A stretch of 64,000 nucleotides of DNA from Oligoflexus tunisiensis (GCF_001748245.1 NZ_BDFO01000001.1:498828-562827); one strand, 5' to 3'. Shown: positions 1 through 9,893, numbered from the stretch's first letter. The notes: generated from the sequence alone by a model not told the origin. Numbers and translations: made by a program.

Positions 1-51
1 TTGGAGCGCAGTTGGGCTAGAAATTGGGGCTCTGTTCACAAAGGATGCCTC

Positions 52-873
52 ATGGGTTTCAAACCACGTTCCACGCCCATCATGATCAGTAAAAATGCCG
101 GCAAACCTGTCGAAAAAAGACCGGAACTTTTGTACTGCGGCCTGCATATTTGCGAAACCCTGGTGCGTCTCCGCAAGCAGGATATTATTCGGGTGTATTG
201 CACCGAGGAGCTGCTGGCCAGCTTTGGTGAGCTCCTGCGCTGGTGTGCCCAACAAAAGAAGGCCTATCATATCGTCAGCCCAGCGGATCTGGAACGCATC
301 ACAGCTTCCGTGCATCATGAGGGTGTGGCGATTCTCGCCCGGGCTCCTGGGCACGGCAACGAGCAGGCCCTGCGCAAAAGGCTCGAAATCTTCCCACAGC
401 CTTTTATCTTTCTCGATGGCGTCCAGAATCCCCACAACATAGGTACCATCATGCGGGTGATGGCTCACTTCGGCTGGCGAACGCTGGCCGGACATCAGCA
501 GCTGCCCCCACTGTCTGCGGCGACGGCACGGGTGAGTGAAGGGGGCGCGGAATTTGTGGACACCTTTGTGCTGGATCATGCCCTGAACTTTCTCAAGAGT
601 TTGCGTCAGCTGGGTTATCGCATCGTCGGGACATCAAGCCATGCGCGCACTTCACTTTATGCGCAGCCTTTGGCGCAAAAATTATGTCTGGTCATGGGGC
701 ATGAGGTGCATGGCGCCTCACCGGAAATTGAAGCGCTTTTTGATGATGCGATCGTGATTCCTGGCACTGGCGCCGTGGAAAGTTTGAATGTGGCGGTGGC
801 TACAGGTCTGATGCTTGGGGAATATAGTCGTTTGCACGGCGTGCGGAAGGACAGCGCATCGGCAGAGCCCTGA
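52..873 (+). CDS. TrmH/SpoU-family RNA 2'-O-methyltransferase
   Basis: Transfers a methyl group from S-adenosylmethionine to a ribose 2'-OH of tRNA or rRNA. The N-terminal 100 residues look like the L30e-like substrate-binding domain, ending in the typical VHHEGVAILA. The SPOUT catalytic domain follows, with motif 1 (LDGVQNPHNIGTIMR), motif 2 (VMGHEVHGAS) and motif 3 (IPGTGAVESLNVAVATG). These form the trefoil knot that binds the cofactor. The reading frame is open from the first base, but the ATG at 52 has AAAGGA six bases upstream and gives a normal 273-aa length, so I chose it. RlmB-like by architecture. The exact modified nucleotide cannot be read from sequence. Confidence 0.88.
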   Translation: MGFKPRSTPIMISKNAGKPVEKRPELLYCGLHICETLVRLRKQDIIRVYCTEELLASFGELLRWCAQQKKAYHIVSPADLERITASVHHEGVAILARAPGHGNEQALRKRLEIFPQPFIFLDGVQNPHNIGTIMRVMAHFGWRTLAGHQQLPPLSAATARVSEGGAEFVDTFVLDHALNFLKSLRQLGYRIVGTSSHARTSLYAQPLAQKLCLVMGHEVHGASPEIEALFDDAIVIPGTGAVESLNVAVATGLMLGEYSRLHGVRKDSASAEP

Positions 874-880
874 GCGTTCC

Positions 881-2698
881 TCACGCCACATCCTTTCGAG
901 GCGGTTTTTTCTCGTCCATCAGGTGAAGGTCATTCCCAAAAGCAGGCCCATGGCGGGCGGGGCCGATGGTGCGGATCAGAGCATCGGCGGCAAGGGGTTT
1001 GGTCAGCACACCATCCATGCCTGACTGCCAGGCCTTCTCCTGGATTTCCTCCGGACTGTTGGCTGTCAGAGCAAAAATCAAGGGTCCACGCTTGGGTTGA
1101 TGGAGAGCCCGAATACGCTGCGTGGCCTCATAGCCATTCATTCTGGGCATGCGCCCATCCATGAAAATTACATCATAGTGTTTTTGCCTGACCTTGGTGA
1201 GAGCCTCGACTCCATCCGCGGCGGTATCCACCGTAAAACCGAGCTGGGTCAGAAGGCTTGCGGTTTCTGTTTGATTGATAAGATTGTCATCGACCACCAG
1301 GATATCCTGATGCCGCGATAAGGCCGCAGACGTTTCCTTCTGTTGCGAGATCAACAGGATATTCAGCGCGAACGTGAGAAGCATGCAGAGCGAAGTCATG
1401 AATATGGGATCACCCATGCGATCCGCATGAAAGGTATAAGCAGGAAAATTCACCTGAAGGCCGAGCGCCTGCGGACCCACTTCGAGAGTGTGCTGGAACT
1501 TTCCGTAAAGCGGAATGCGCGGGATCTCCGCCAGGTCTGTTCCAAACCAGCCTTGCCAGGATTCCTGTGCGGTCGGGTCCAACGGCTTAAGACGCACATG
1601 AAACGCAGGATGATCCAGCTGGGAAAGAGCCGGTTGGATCAGGGATTCCACGGGCACGATCCTAAGGAAAAGACCCGGGAACCGGGAATTCATCCCCTTC
1701 TTCACAAGGATGATCACTTTCATTCCATCGTGATCCAGCAGCGGACTGGCCCATGACATTTCACTCTGCCAGGCCTTCTGCAAAAGAGATTCCATGGGAG
1801 GCAGGGATTCAGGAATGTGATGATGGCCCGCTTCGTATGGAATCCAGTGAGTTTGGACCCGGTTCTGATGCCGGGCTGGTTCCTGTGCGATCAACTCCCG
1901 AGGGTCGACGATGCGGGAGAATTCCACGAGCATCTCAAAGTCCCGCAGAATGTGAGCGGTCTCCTGCTGTACACGGGTGTGAAAATCCAGAACGCTATGG
2001 TTCAAATCACTTTGATGACGGCGATCGTTGCGCGTCAGCTGCACAACCAGAACCATAATGATGGACAGACTGAGGCCCGCCGGAACCAGGAGCCAGGGCC
2101 AGGTTTTCATTCGGAGCTGACGCGGATTCCAGGTGCGATGCAGACGTATGAGCAGCATAACGAATCCACCGGCACCAAAGGAATCACCCAGCCACCACCA
2201 GATCCAGTTGGTCAGGATGCTGCGCGTTTCAATAATGTGAAAGGCTGCGAGAGTGCCTGTTCCGATCGTGGCGGCGGTCAGGCAGGTGACAGGCCCCAGC
2301 AAAAACGCTTCGCAGGAGAGGCGAAGAGGACGGGATGTCTGCGGCAGGCGCCGATCCAAAGCGTGATAGATCAGGGAACCCAGATAAGCCTGAACGCTGC
2401 TGCCGAGCGCGATACCGGACTGCAGGAGAATCTGATTCATGGGATCCCGCAGCAGCTCTTCAGGGCGTAAATTGGTGACGATGGATCCCAGGAAAACAGC
2501 CAGGCTGAGCGAGGGACCCCAGACGATGGTGGCCGCGATCGCGATGCCGGCCGCGGGCCAGATGGGGGATGCGTAGCCCGGCGGCAGTGCCAGAAGCAGG
2601 GCCAGCCTGGCAGCCGCAACATAAGCGAGAAAAACCCAGAGCTGGCGCATGATGCTCGGGATAAGGTCACTGTCTTTTTGCTTCACGCCGGGTATCAC
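881..2698 (-). CDS. MASE1-CHASE-type membrane sensor ending in a receiver domain
   Basis: 605 aa. Residues about 15-215 form a multi-helix MASE1-like membrane domain (YVAAARLALLLALPPG, then PIWPAAGIA). A periplasmic, CHASE-like segment of about 190 residues follows, then another membrane helix (about 450-468). The C-terminus is a complete receiver domain: VVDDN acidic pocket, phospho-acceptor Asp in FMDGRMPRMNG, conserved Thr in ALTAN and Lys in LTKP. No histidine kinase, GGDEF or other output domain lies between the last helix and the receiver, which is odd because MASE1/CHASE usually feed such modules. It may be a kinase-less hybrid whose receiver is phosphorylated by another kinase. The GTG start has GGGAG five bases upstream. 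It is convergent with the methyltransferase gene. Confidence 0.8.
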   Translation of the reverse strand: MIPGVKQKDSDLIPSIMRQLWVFLAYVAAARLALLLALPPGYASPIWPAAGIAIAATIVWGPSLSLAVFLGSIVTNLRPEELLRDPMNQILLQSGIALGSSVQAYLGSLIYHALDRRLPQTSRPLRLSCEAFLLGPVTCLTAATIGTGTLAAFHIIETRSILTNWIWWWLGDSFGAGGFVMLLIRLHRTWNPRQLRMKTWPWLLVPAGLSLSIIMVLVVQLTRNDRRHQSDLNHSVLDFHTRVQQETAHILRDFEMLVEFSRIVDPRELIAQEPARHQNRVQTHWIPYEAGHHHIPESLPPMESLLQKAWQSEMSWASPLLDHDGMKVIILVKKGMNSRFPGLFLRIVPVESLIQPALSQLDHPAFHVRLKPLDPTAQESWQGWFGTDLAEIPRIPLYGKFQHTLEVGPQALGLQVNFPAYTFHADRMGDPIFMTSLCMLLTFALNILLISQQKETSAALSRHQDILVVDDNLINQTETASLLTQLGFTVDTAADGVEALTKVRQKHYDVIFMDGRMPRMNGYEATQRIRALHQPKRGPLIFALTANSPEEIQEKAWQSGMDGVLTKPLAADALIRTIGPARHGPAFGNDLHLMDEKKPPRKDVA

Positions 2699-2773
2699 GA
2701 CATCTCCCGATTCTTCACCTTGGAAGTATCGGATCGGGAGAGGAGAGGTTGCGTCGGATTTGGATTTGTTTAC

Positions 2774-3091
2774 CTAAATATCAGCTTTTTCACAAACAAC
2801 CTTATCGTCACTGCAGAAGGCCTTGCTTCCCTTTTCACAGGCATTCAGGGTCCGGGCCTTGGCCTCCAGGCTGGTCTCACCCTTGCCGTGAAACGTTCCA
2901 AACGGGGTATTCAGAAGGCAGCTGAAGGTGGGTCGCAGGTTCCGCAGACGCTCGACTTCATTTTGGAGCTCACGCACGGTGACCTCAAGGGCGCGCATGC
3001 GATCATCAAGGTCAGAATGAAGTTGGGAGCTGTGGGCCAGGGCGGATGGGCTCAGAACGCTGAGGGTCAGGATCAGGGGCCATATTTTCAT
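2774..3091 (-). CDS. small secreted protein with coiled coil
   Basis: 105 aa. It has a clear Sec signal peptide (MKIWPLILTLSVLSPSALA) with cleavage expected after ALA. A short amphipathic coiled coil follows (DLDDRMRALEVTVRELQ and onward), then a C-terminal part with four cysteines, suggesting disulfides in the periplasm. GAGG six bases before the ATG supports the start. I do not recognise the family. It is divergent from the lipoprotein gene at 3342. Confidence 0.65.
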   Translation of the reverse strand: MKIWPLILTLSVLSPSALAHSSQLHSDLDDRMRALEVTVRELQNEVERLRNLRPTFSCLLNTPFGTFHGKGETSLEAKARTLNACEKGSKAFCSDDKVVCEKADI

Positions 3092-3341
3092 GTCAGTCCT
3101 CGCTTGTCAGGGAAGGGATGCTTGCTGCGTGATTTGGATTGCAGTGGTTATACCATAGACAAGTACTTGAAATTATATAAAGTTGCACGGCTTCTGGTCG
3201 TGATCCGACTGGCTCAGTTGTGTCCTTTTTTGTCTTTTGACCAAGGACCCGGCTGATTCTTCCTCCCTTTTTAGTAAGTTTTTGAGCCTGGGCGCCGAAG
3301 CGTTGATGGGCAGAATAATCTGGAATGCGCCCGGAGCAGGG

Positions 3342-4202
3342 ATGATCCGTCTGATCCTGACATGGATGGTCATGGTCCTGCTGCTATCATGCAGCAGCAC
3401 CCCACAGCGGTCGGTGACCGAAGAGGACGATTTTGCCTTGGATCTGGAGGATGATGGCGACAAGGTTGATGACAAGGGCTATTTCAGCGATTTGCAGCGC
3501 AGTGATGCAGCCCTTGGCTTTGAAAGTTCGTTCCCTTTGCCTTTTGCTGTGGGCAAGAGCATCGATCGTTTTGAAACCACACCGGAGCAGGCGAAAAATC
3601 CTTCCGCTTCCGTGATTTCCGTTATGCTCGGAACCTGCAAATTCGCTTTGAAAACCGGACCGGTGCAGGTCGATCGTTATATCCTCGCAGGGCAGTGGAT
3701 CAAACTCAATGAATCGCTGCCGGCGAGTGTGCCAGTGAAGCTTGAACCTTATATGGATTTGAACCTGAAAATGGCAGCCAAGCTGGTTGTGGATATAGCG
3801 AATTCGGATCTTCCGACCTGTCGGGCCCTGTTGTCCGGTCGCCGGGTTTATATCGGGCGTTTTCATCTGAACAAGTCGCGCGTGGGACTGCTGGCTGGAC
3901 CAGGGTATCCGCGTGCGGTCTTCTCTTCGCGCTCCATGGAACCCAGGGGCAAACGGGTTTTCATTCGCTGGCAGCCGGGAGCCGCGGCACCGATGTTGAT
4001 CGATGATTTTGATTTTCCGGCCACCTCGGAATCCGGGATTTTCCGCGCACTGATGGGCGAAAAGGGTTATTATTATCTTGTGTTTCAACCGGCCCTGCGC
4101 ATGGATCAGGTCGATGAGGTGATGATCAAGATTCCCTTTTCACCTGACGGCAGGAATCGTAAACAGAATCGGAGCAGGCCCAGGAGGAAGCAGGACTCCT
4201 GA
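3342..4202 (+). CDS. hypothetical lipoprotein
   Basis: 286 aa from the ATG at 3342, chosen because GGAG lies upstream and the signal peptide then begins properly (MIRLILTWMVMVLLLSC, lipobox LLSC). A longer frame opens at 3237 but its first 35 residues are not signal-like. After an acidic stretch (EEDDFALDLEDDGDK) the rest is a mixed alpha/beta protein ending in a basic tail (RNRKQNRSRPRRK). No family is recognised. It probably sits in the outer membrane or periplasm. It ends 38 bp before the PilZ gene on the same strand, so the two may be co-transcribed. Confidence 0.7.
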   Translation: MIRLILTWMVMVLLLSCSSTPQRSVTEEDDFALDLEDDGDKVDDKGYFSDLQRSDAALGFESSFPLPFAVGKSIDRFETTPEQAKNPSASVISVMLGTCKFALKTGPVQVDRYILAGQWIKLNESLPASVPVKLEPYMDLNLKMAAKLVVDIANSDLPTCRALLSGRRVYIGRFHLNKSRVGLLAGPGYPRAVFSSRSMEPRGKRVFIRWQPGAAAPMLIDDFDFPATSESGIFRALMGEKGYYYLVFQPALRMDQVDEVMIKIPFSPDGRNRKQNRSRPRRKQDS

Positions 4203-4240
4203 TTTTCTGTTAGAATCGTAAGGCAAGGAGGATTGGACGC

Positions 4241-4579
4241 ATGACAGAAGGCGGCCAAAATCAACGTGAGCATTATCGCATCTTTTACCGGGCCCCGGAC
4301 CAGCCGGTATTTCAGTGCGATCAGGGCAAGTTTCCCGTGCTGGACATTTCGGAAGGCGGTTTCCGTTTTTCCTTTAAAAAGGGCGCGCTTTTCCTGGAAA
4401 AGGATTATTTGGAAGGCACCATTCATTTGCCGAACAAACGCGGAACGGTGTTCGTCAAGGGTCATGTGCTGCGGGTCTTCGATCAGGAGATCGCTGTGCA
4501 TCTCGATGCCGATGGCCGGATTCCTTTGGCCAGGATCATGGAAGAGCAGCGAATCCTCATCCAGAAAGGGCGTCTGTGA
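4241..4579 (+). CDS. PilZ domain protein (c-di-GMP receptor)
   Basis: 112 aa, essentially one PilZ domain. The two cyclic-di-GMP-binding motifs are present in order: RxxxR (REHYR, residues 9-13) and the D-x-S-x-x-G loop (LDISEGGF, about residues 34-41). It is therefore expected to bind the second messenger and pass the signal to an unknown partner. The start has AAGGAGG ten bases upstream. It is convergent with dnaE2, the two stop codons lying next to each other. Confidence 0.8.
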   Translation: MTEGGQNQREHYRIFYRAPDQPVFQCDQGKFPVLDISEGGFRFSFKKGALFLEKDYLEGTIHLPNKRGTVFVKGHVLRVFDQEIAVHLDADGRIPLARIMEEQRILIQKGRL

Positions 4580-7500
4580 TCAGTGGAAATTGCGTGCAGG
4601 AGGAAGCCGTGCAAACATTTCCTCCGCAACGTCAACGGGCATGCTGGTGGTGCGCTCCAGAAGGGAAACAATTTTCGGATCCTTGATCTGCCTTGGGAAG
4701 ACATGCTGCACCAGGATCGAGTGACCTTCCCCCTGCCTTTGCAAACGTCCCCTCACACATAAAAATGCATGCGTATGCGCGATGTGCTTATAAAGGGCCA
4801 GCGTCTGCGGCGTAAAAACGAGATTGATAAATCCGGTTTCATCCTCCAGCGTAAAAAATTCCATCCCCTTGGCGGTCATCGGCGCCTGCCGCACCAGAAC
4901 GAGACCAAAGGCATGCACGGTGACTCCATCACGTCGTTGCGTCAGCTGCTGCGCCGTTTCCAATTTTTCAGCCGGCAGTTCATAAGCCCAGAAACGTTCC
5001 CGGAGAAGCAGGGCCGGATGCTGGCCGAGGGTGGTGGAAAAGCTGCCAAAATCCCTTTCCATGCGCAGCTGATCATCCTCGGCGGCGAAATCATAGGGCA
5101 GCTCATGATCCAAAAGCGGGGCAAAGGGCACGGCTTCGGTCAGCCAGATGGCAGCCGCGCGATCGATGCCAAAACCCTGCAGGGCCCCGGCCGCCGCCAG
5201 AGCCGTAAGATCCGTGCGATGGGCCACGTTTTCCTGTAAAAAAGGGCCAAGACTGTTCCAGAATCCCTGCCTTTGCCGTCGCTCGATGAGGCGCCGGGCT
5301 CCGGCCTGCTGCAGTCCGTTGACCAGATGAAAACCAAGACGAATGGCCCAGACACCGGGAGCCTGCTCCTCCAGTGTGCTCTCCCATTCCGAACGATTGA
5401 TATCGATCGGCCGGAAGTGAAGTCCTTCACGTCGCGCGGTTTGCACCAGGGCATGGATGGAATAAAAGCCCATCGGCTGGGAATTCAACAGCGACACATA
5501 GAAAGCGGCGGGATAGTGGCATTTCAAATAACTGGAGGCATAGGCGATCATGGCGAAGGAAATCGAATGGGATTCCGGAAAGCCATAGTTGGTGAAGCCA
5601 TGCAGATGGCCGAGCATCTGTTCGATGAATTTTTCCTGCAAACCGCTTTGCCGAAAACCCTGCTCCAGTTTTTCCACCAGAGGACCAAAACCCCGGGACG
5701 GTGTCCAGCTGCCGATATGCTTGCGCAGCTGATCCGCTTCCGATGCGGAAAACCTGCCGACCAGCATGGCGATGCGCATCACCTGTTCCTGAAAAATGGG
5801 AATGCCGAGCGTGCGCTTGAGGATGGGAATCAGCCGCGGATCCGGATAGGTGATCGGCTCGGTGCCCTGCTTGCGGCGCAGATAGGAATTGATGAGGCCA
5901 CCGACGATCGGTCCGGGACGAATGATGCCGATCTGCACCGCGAGTTCATAGAAATTTTCCGGGCGCAGACGCGGCAGCATCGACATCTGCGCACGGGATT
6001 CGATTTGAAAGGTGCCAACCGTTTCCGCCCTTTGAATCATGCGATAAGTGGCCGGATCGTCGGGCGGTATTTCATAGAGTGTATAGCGTTTGCCCTGGGT
6101 CCTATGCACCAGATCGAAGGCCTTGCGAATGACCGTCAGCATGCCAAGGGCCAGCACATCGATTTTAAAAATATTCAGCGCCTCGATATCCTCCTTGGAC
6201 CATTGCACCACGGTCCGGCCTTCCATGGTCGCAGGTTCAACGGGCACGATGCTGGTCATGTCCTCATGATTCAGAATGAAGCCTCCTGAATGAATGCCCA
6301 TGTGCTGCGGAAAACCTTTGATACGCTGGGCGAGATCAAACCAGAGATCCACCGGAAGGCTCGCGTTCACAGTTGGATCACCCCAGCCTGAGGACTCACC
6401 TTCCGCAAGGGTCGGAGCCTTGTCCAGACGCTGCAGGCGCCTTTCCTGCAAAAGGTTGACGTCCTGAATGATGGCCATGGGAATTCCCAGCGCCTTGCCC
6501 ACCATGCGCAGGGCACTGCGGCTGCGAAAGGCGATTACGTTGGCAACCATGGCGGCACGGTGTCGTCCGTACCGCTCATAGATATGCTGAATGACCTCCT
6601 CGCGCCGCTCATGCTCAAAGTCCACATCGATATCCGGAGGCTCGCCCCGCTCGGCACAAAGAAACCGTTCGAAGAGCAGATCAAAGCGTTCAGGGTTCAC
6701 CGCGGTGATATTGAGAACATAGCAGATGGCGGAATTCGCGGCGGATCCCCGACCCTGACAGAGTATATTTTGGGAACGCGCCCAGCTGACGATTTGCCAG
6801 ACGGTAAGAAAATAATCGGCAATGTTGAGCTGCGCGCTCAGATTCAATTCCTTCTGCAGGGTGTTGAGGACCGTATCGGGAATACCGGCCGGATAACGTT
6901 GCCGTGCCGCCTCCCAGGTGATCTCTTCCAGATAGCTCTGGGCCGTATGCCCGGGCGGCAGCATTTCCTGGGGATACTGATAGCAAAGTTCACCCGGATG
7001 AAAATGAAAGCGTTCGGCCAGGGCCGCCGCGCGTCGCAGGGCCTCCTGAAAGCCAGGCAGAGCCTGGTAGCGCTGATAAAGCAAAGCGGGCGGGTGCAGA
7101 CAACGCTCCCGGTTGACGAAAAGATGGGGGATCACCTCATCCACGGTTTGATTCAGGCGGATGGCCTGCAGGATATCGCAGAGCTCCTTGGCCTTTTCCT
7201 CATGGAAGAAAGCGTCCTGGCTGCAAAGCCAGGGGATGTCGAGGCGTCGGCTCAGTTCCAGAGTCAAAGGAATCCAGTGATCCTCGGCTGGATTCAGATG
7301 CCGACTGATCAGAAGGAAAAAGTTGTCCCCAAAGGCGTCGCGCAGAGACTGATAGCGCTCCTGCACCCGGGCCATGGGCTCGCGGCGGATCAGACCACGC
7401 ATGGGCTGCAGGCAGATCAGATCCGGACTGGCCTTGGCCAAAAGATGATCCAAAGGCAGCACCGCCCGGTCCTTGCTGTCCCGATGGGCGAAGCTGATCA

Positions 7501-7822
7501 GCTCATTCATCTGCCGATAGCCGGATCGATTCAGAGCGAGGAGGATCACACTATCCCGATAGACCACCGGCCTCTGGTGATCGGCGGCAAGATGCATTTC
7601 GCAGCCATGGAACAAGGGCAGTTTCTGCGGTTCGGGCCATTCCTGCTGGCGACGCCAGGCCCGCACGATTCCATAAACGCCATCATAGTCCGTGATACCG
7701 AGGCCGCGATAACCAAGATCATGGGCTCTCTGCACGCAGTCCTCGGGATGGGAGGCGCCGGTGAGAAAACTGAAATTGGTATGGCAGGTCCATTCCCACC
7801 AGGGCAGCCCGGCGTCAGCCAT
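4580..7822 (-). CDS. dnaE2: error-prone DNA polymerase DnaE2 (ImuC)
   Basis: Catalytic alpha-type subunit of the SOS mutasome, responsible for translesion synthesis with ImuA and ImuB. From the ATG at 7822 the protein is 1080 aa, the usual length for the family. It begins with the PHP domain (WWEWTCHTNFSFLTGASHPE) and carries the polymerase palm motif PPDIDVDFEHERREE. The AYASSYLKCHYPAAFYVSLLN block and an OB-fold tail are typical of DnaE proteins. The frame stays open upstream to 8038, but that extension merely reads through imuB. The chosen ATG overlaps the imuB stop by eight bases, indicating translational coupling. Third gene of imuA-imuB-dnaE2. Confidence 0.95.
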   Translation of the reverse strand: MADAGLPWWEWTCHTNFSFLTGASHPEDCVQRAHDLGYRGLGITDYDGVYGIVRAWRRQQEWPEPQKLPLFHGCEMHLAADHQRPVVYRDSVILLALNRSGYRQMNELISFAHRDSKDRAVLPLDHLLAKASPDLICLQPMRGLIRREPMARVQERYQSLRDAFGDNFFLLISRHLNPAEDHWIPLTLELSRRLDIPWLCSQDAFFHEEKAKELCDILQAIRLNQTVDEVIPHLFVNRERCLHPPALLYQRYQALPGFQEALRRAAALAERFHFHPGELCYQYPQEMLPPGHTAQSYLEEITWEAARQRYPAGIPDTVLNTLQKELNLSAQLNIADYFLTVWQIVSWARSQNILCQGRGSAANSAICYVLNITAVNPERFDLLFERFLCAERGEPPDIDVDFEHERREEVIQHIYERYGRHRAAMVANVIAFRSRSALRMVGKALGIPMAIIQDVNLLQERRLQRLDKAPTLAEGESSGWGDPTVNASLPVDLWFDLAQRIKGFPQHMGIHSGGFILNHEDMTSIVPVEPATMEGRTVVQWSKEDIEALNIFKIDVLALGMLTVIRKAFDLVHRTQGKRYTLYEIPPDDPATYRMIQRAETVGTFQIESRAQMSMLPRLRPENFYELAVQIGIIRPGPIVGGLINSYLRRKQGTEPITYPDPRLIPILKRTLGIPIFQEQVMRIAMLVGRFSASEADQLRKHIGSWTPSRGFGPLVEKLEQGFRQSGLQEKFIEQMLGHLHGFTNYGFPESHSISFAMIAYASSYLKCHYPAAFYVSLLNSQPMGFYSIHALVQTARREGLHFRPIDINRSEWESTLEEQAPGVWAIRLGFHLVNGLQQAGARRLIERRQRQGFWNSLGPFLQENVAHRTDLTALAAAGALQGFGIDRAAAIWLTEAVPFAPLLDHELPYDFAAEDDQLRMERDFGSFSTTLGQHPALLLRERFWAYELPAEKLETAQQLTQRRDGVTVHAFGLVLVRQAPMTAKGMEFFTLEDETGFINLVFTPQTLALYKHIAHTHAFLCVRGRLQRQGEGHSILVQHVFPRQIKDPKIVSLLERTTSMPVDVAEEMFARLPPARNFH

Positions 7823-9281
7823 AGATGCCGAGAACCAGAAACTGTCCGGCTGATTCCCGCGCCACCCAAAGAAGCTGCTGGTCGCAAAGGACCTCATAGT
7901 AATCGCGCACTGCGGTCTGACCCGGGCGGAGCCACCACTTCTCCATGGTCCGTTCCCGGAATTTCCATAAAAGGCTCTGGCCAGGACGTGCGAGCGGATA
8001 GGCTTTCTTTTGCATGTAGAGCGGCCGGCTGCGGCCAAGACTTTTTAAACTGCCGCTATGATCGAGCATGGGCGGCAGAACCCGATCCAGGCTGTCCCGT
8101 GCAAAGGAATCCTCGGGCACCCAATCATCACGCAGGGCATAGGATTCGAGTGGAGCGGGCAGCTGATTTTCCAAATTCAGCAGCTCCTCCCAGTCCTTGT
8201 GTTCCCCTTCGTTGAAGAGGGTCAGTTGCCGGGGTGGCGGCCGCAGTTTTTGAGTGATGCGCAGTTCCCAGGATACAATCCAAAAGCAGGGATCATCGGG
8301 CTGGCTCAACCTCTGCTGCTGCAAGGCTCTTTGCAGAGCAAAGGAGATTTGGAGCAGGGCTGTCCTCTGTTGGGGATGATCATGCTGGAGGCTATGGGGA
8401 TGGCGGAAAAGGATGGATACAGGAAGTTCTTGCAGGTTATAGAGGACAATCTTCCACTCCATGGCCAGAATACGTTCACCATCCTTAAAGGAACTTAAGA
8501 ACCGGAAGCGGTTGAGGTCCTCGCGCAAATAAGTTTCAAGAACATCCCAGTCACGCGTGGGTGCATCCAAAACGCGACGCACGCAAGGATCACTTTTCTG
8601 TTCCTCCCGGCGCCAGGGAAACAAAAAGGGCACCGGCGCATGACTCGGAAGGGGTTGCGGCGTTGGCTGCCAGGTCAAACTCCAAAGATCGCCAAGAAAC
8701 GCTCCAAATCTTCGCCGAATATGTTCGGGCGGCAGCTTCTTGAGATGATGCGGCGTGCTGCAGCCGAGTCGACGCATAGCAAGCTGCATGGGCCTTCGAC
8801 GCTTTTGCAGTTCCAGGCGCGCGCTTTCTCCCGGATTATGATCGGCATACCGGGCACAGGCCTGCCACCAATCATCCCAGCTGAGCCCCTGCAAAAGATT
8901 GTCACCCATGGAGCTGTGCCGGTTGATCAGACCGAAATAATTCTGTTGGGCCAGGCAGGGCAAAAGCAAAAGCGCCTGCCAGGGATGATCCCCGAGCACC
9001 GCGCGATAGTGTTGCACGCCGCAGAGTTCGTCGAGCTGGTTCAGCAGGAGTTGATGAAAGCTTAACTGCCTGGTTTGCGCCTGGGACTGCCAGTAGGCCT
9101 GGCAGCTGGCCAGATCAATCAGCCATACATCATCGGCCCAGTGCATCACTTCGGGACTTAAACTGTGCGCCAGCTGCCGCGCTTCCTCGGCGGAAGCGGT
9201 CCATTGCAGGGCCAAAAAACGATCCTGCTGGGAGCTTTGCAGATTCCGTGTGAAGTCCGGAAAGGACAGGAGCTTATGCAT
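7815..9281 (-). CDS. imuB: ImuB, Y-family polymerase-like mutasome protein
   Basis: 488 aa. ImuB proteins resemble Y-family polymerases but lack catalytic acidic residues and act as the hub that links DnaE2 and ImuA to the sliding clamp. The N-terminal fold (FLALQWTASAEEARQLAHSL, then WLIDLASCQAYW) and position directly before dnaE2 identify it. The C-terminal half contains the paired palm/little-finger-like segments and ends about eight residues into the dnaE2 start region. AAGGAG lies six bases before the ATG. It is separated from imuA by 12 bp. Confidence 0.88.
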   Translation of the reverse strand: MHKLLSFPDFTRNLQSSQQDRFLALQWTASAEEARQLAHSLSPEVMHWADDVWLIDLASCQAYWQSQAQTRQLSFHQLLLNQLDELCGVQHYRAVLGDHPWQALLLLPCLAQQNYFGLINRHSSMGDNLLQGLSWDDWWQACARYADHNPGESARLELQKRRRPMQLAMRRLGCSTPHHLKKLPPEHIRRRFGAFLGDLWSLTWQPTPQPLPSHAPVPFLFPWRREEQKSDPCVRRVLDAPTRDWDVLETYLREDLNRFRFLSSFKDGERILAMEWKIVLYNLQELPVSILFRHPHSLQHDHPQQRTALLQISFALQRALQQQRLSQPDDPCFWIVSWELRITQKLRPPPRQLTLFNEGEHKDWEELLNLENQLPAPLESYALRDDWVPEDSFARDSLDRVLPPMLDHSGSLKSLGRSRPLYMQKKAYPLARPGQSLLWKFRERTMEKWWLRPGQTAVRDYYEVLCDQQLLWVARESAGQFLVLGIYG

Positions 9282-9293
9282 GGCTGTCTCCTT

Positions 9294-9893
9294 TTAAATG
9301 AAACTCTGAAAAGGCAGCAGGAGCTGCCGCTGTTGATGACCCTTGAGAAGCGTGAGGACGACATGCTGCTGCGCAAAGTTCCGTCCGCAGTTGATACGCA
9401 GCCTGGCCCAGACGTTGCCGCGCTCTCTTGTCAAAGTGTAAGGATGCAAAACCAGAATGTGCTGCTGCAGACGGCGCGCCTGTCTTGCAAGAAAAGCATA
9501 GTCCTCGTCCATCAGGCGGGGTATGCCGTCCAGGACGATCACGCGAAAAAAACCGGAAAGAAAGAGTGGTTTCAATTCGATAAGGGGTTTGGTGCTGCAG
9601 GCAAAGCGCAGCCTTTCAAGCTGCACCCCACGGGCATGCCAGGCCAGAGGATTGACACAAATATCCTTTTGTCCGTAAACCCAGAGAATCCAGGCGGGAG
9701 GCTGCTCTCCTTGGGCACTGACCAAAAAGGGCAGAATAAGATCCCTGAGTCCACAGCCCCAGGGAAGACCCCATTCGCTAAGGTCTCCCCAGCCCAGACC
9801 GCCACCTAAAAAGCTGTCGAGCAGAGGCAGACGACTCGGCAGCGGCGGCTGCAGAAACCCACCGCGCCCTTGGGGGAGCTGGCTTGCACGCAT
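9294..9893 (-). CDS. imuA: ImuA, RecA-like mutasome accessory protein
   Basis: 199 aa from the ATG at 9893. ImuA proteins are RecA/SulA-like factors needed for mutagenic repair with ImuB and DnaE2. The N-terminus (LPSRLPLLDSFLGGGLGWGD) matches the usual pattern where the target sequence precedes the P-loop region. The P-loop itself is degenerate (LPWGCGLRDLILP), as is common in short ImuA forms. A longer frame starts at 9953 but would run through the palindrome at 9937-9958, the likely operator, so the shorter start is preferred. First gene of the cassette. Confidence 0.8.
   Translation of the reverse strand: MRASQLPQGRGGFLQPPLPSRLPLLDSFLGGGLGWGDLSEWGLPWGCGLRDLILPFLVSAQGEQPPAWILWVYGQKDICVNPLAWHARGVQLERLRFACSTKPLIELKPLFLSGFFRVIVLDGIPRLMDEDYAFLARQARRLQQHILVLHPYTLTRERGNVWARLRINCGRNFAQQHVVLTLLKGHQQRQLLLPFQSFI

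Noticed and set aside
5273..6289. 338-codon plus-strand frame inside dnaE2
   Set aside because: Antisense shadow of the DnaE2 polymerase; no start signal and no family features.
6560..8215. 551-codon plus-strand frame over dnaE2 and imuB
   Set aside because: Long because of high GC on the opposite strand of two real genes; composition is that of an antisense frame.
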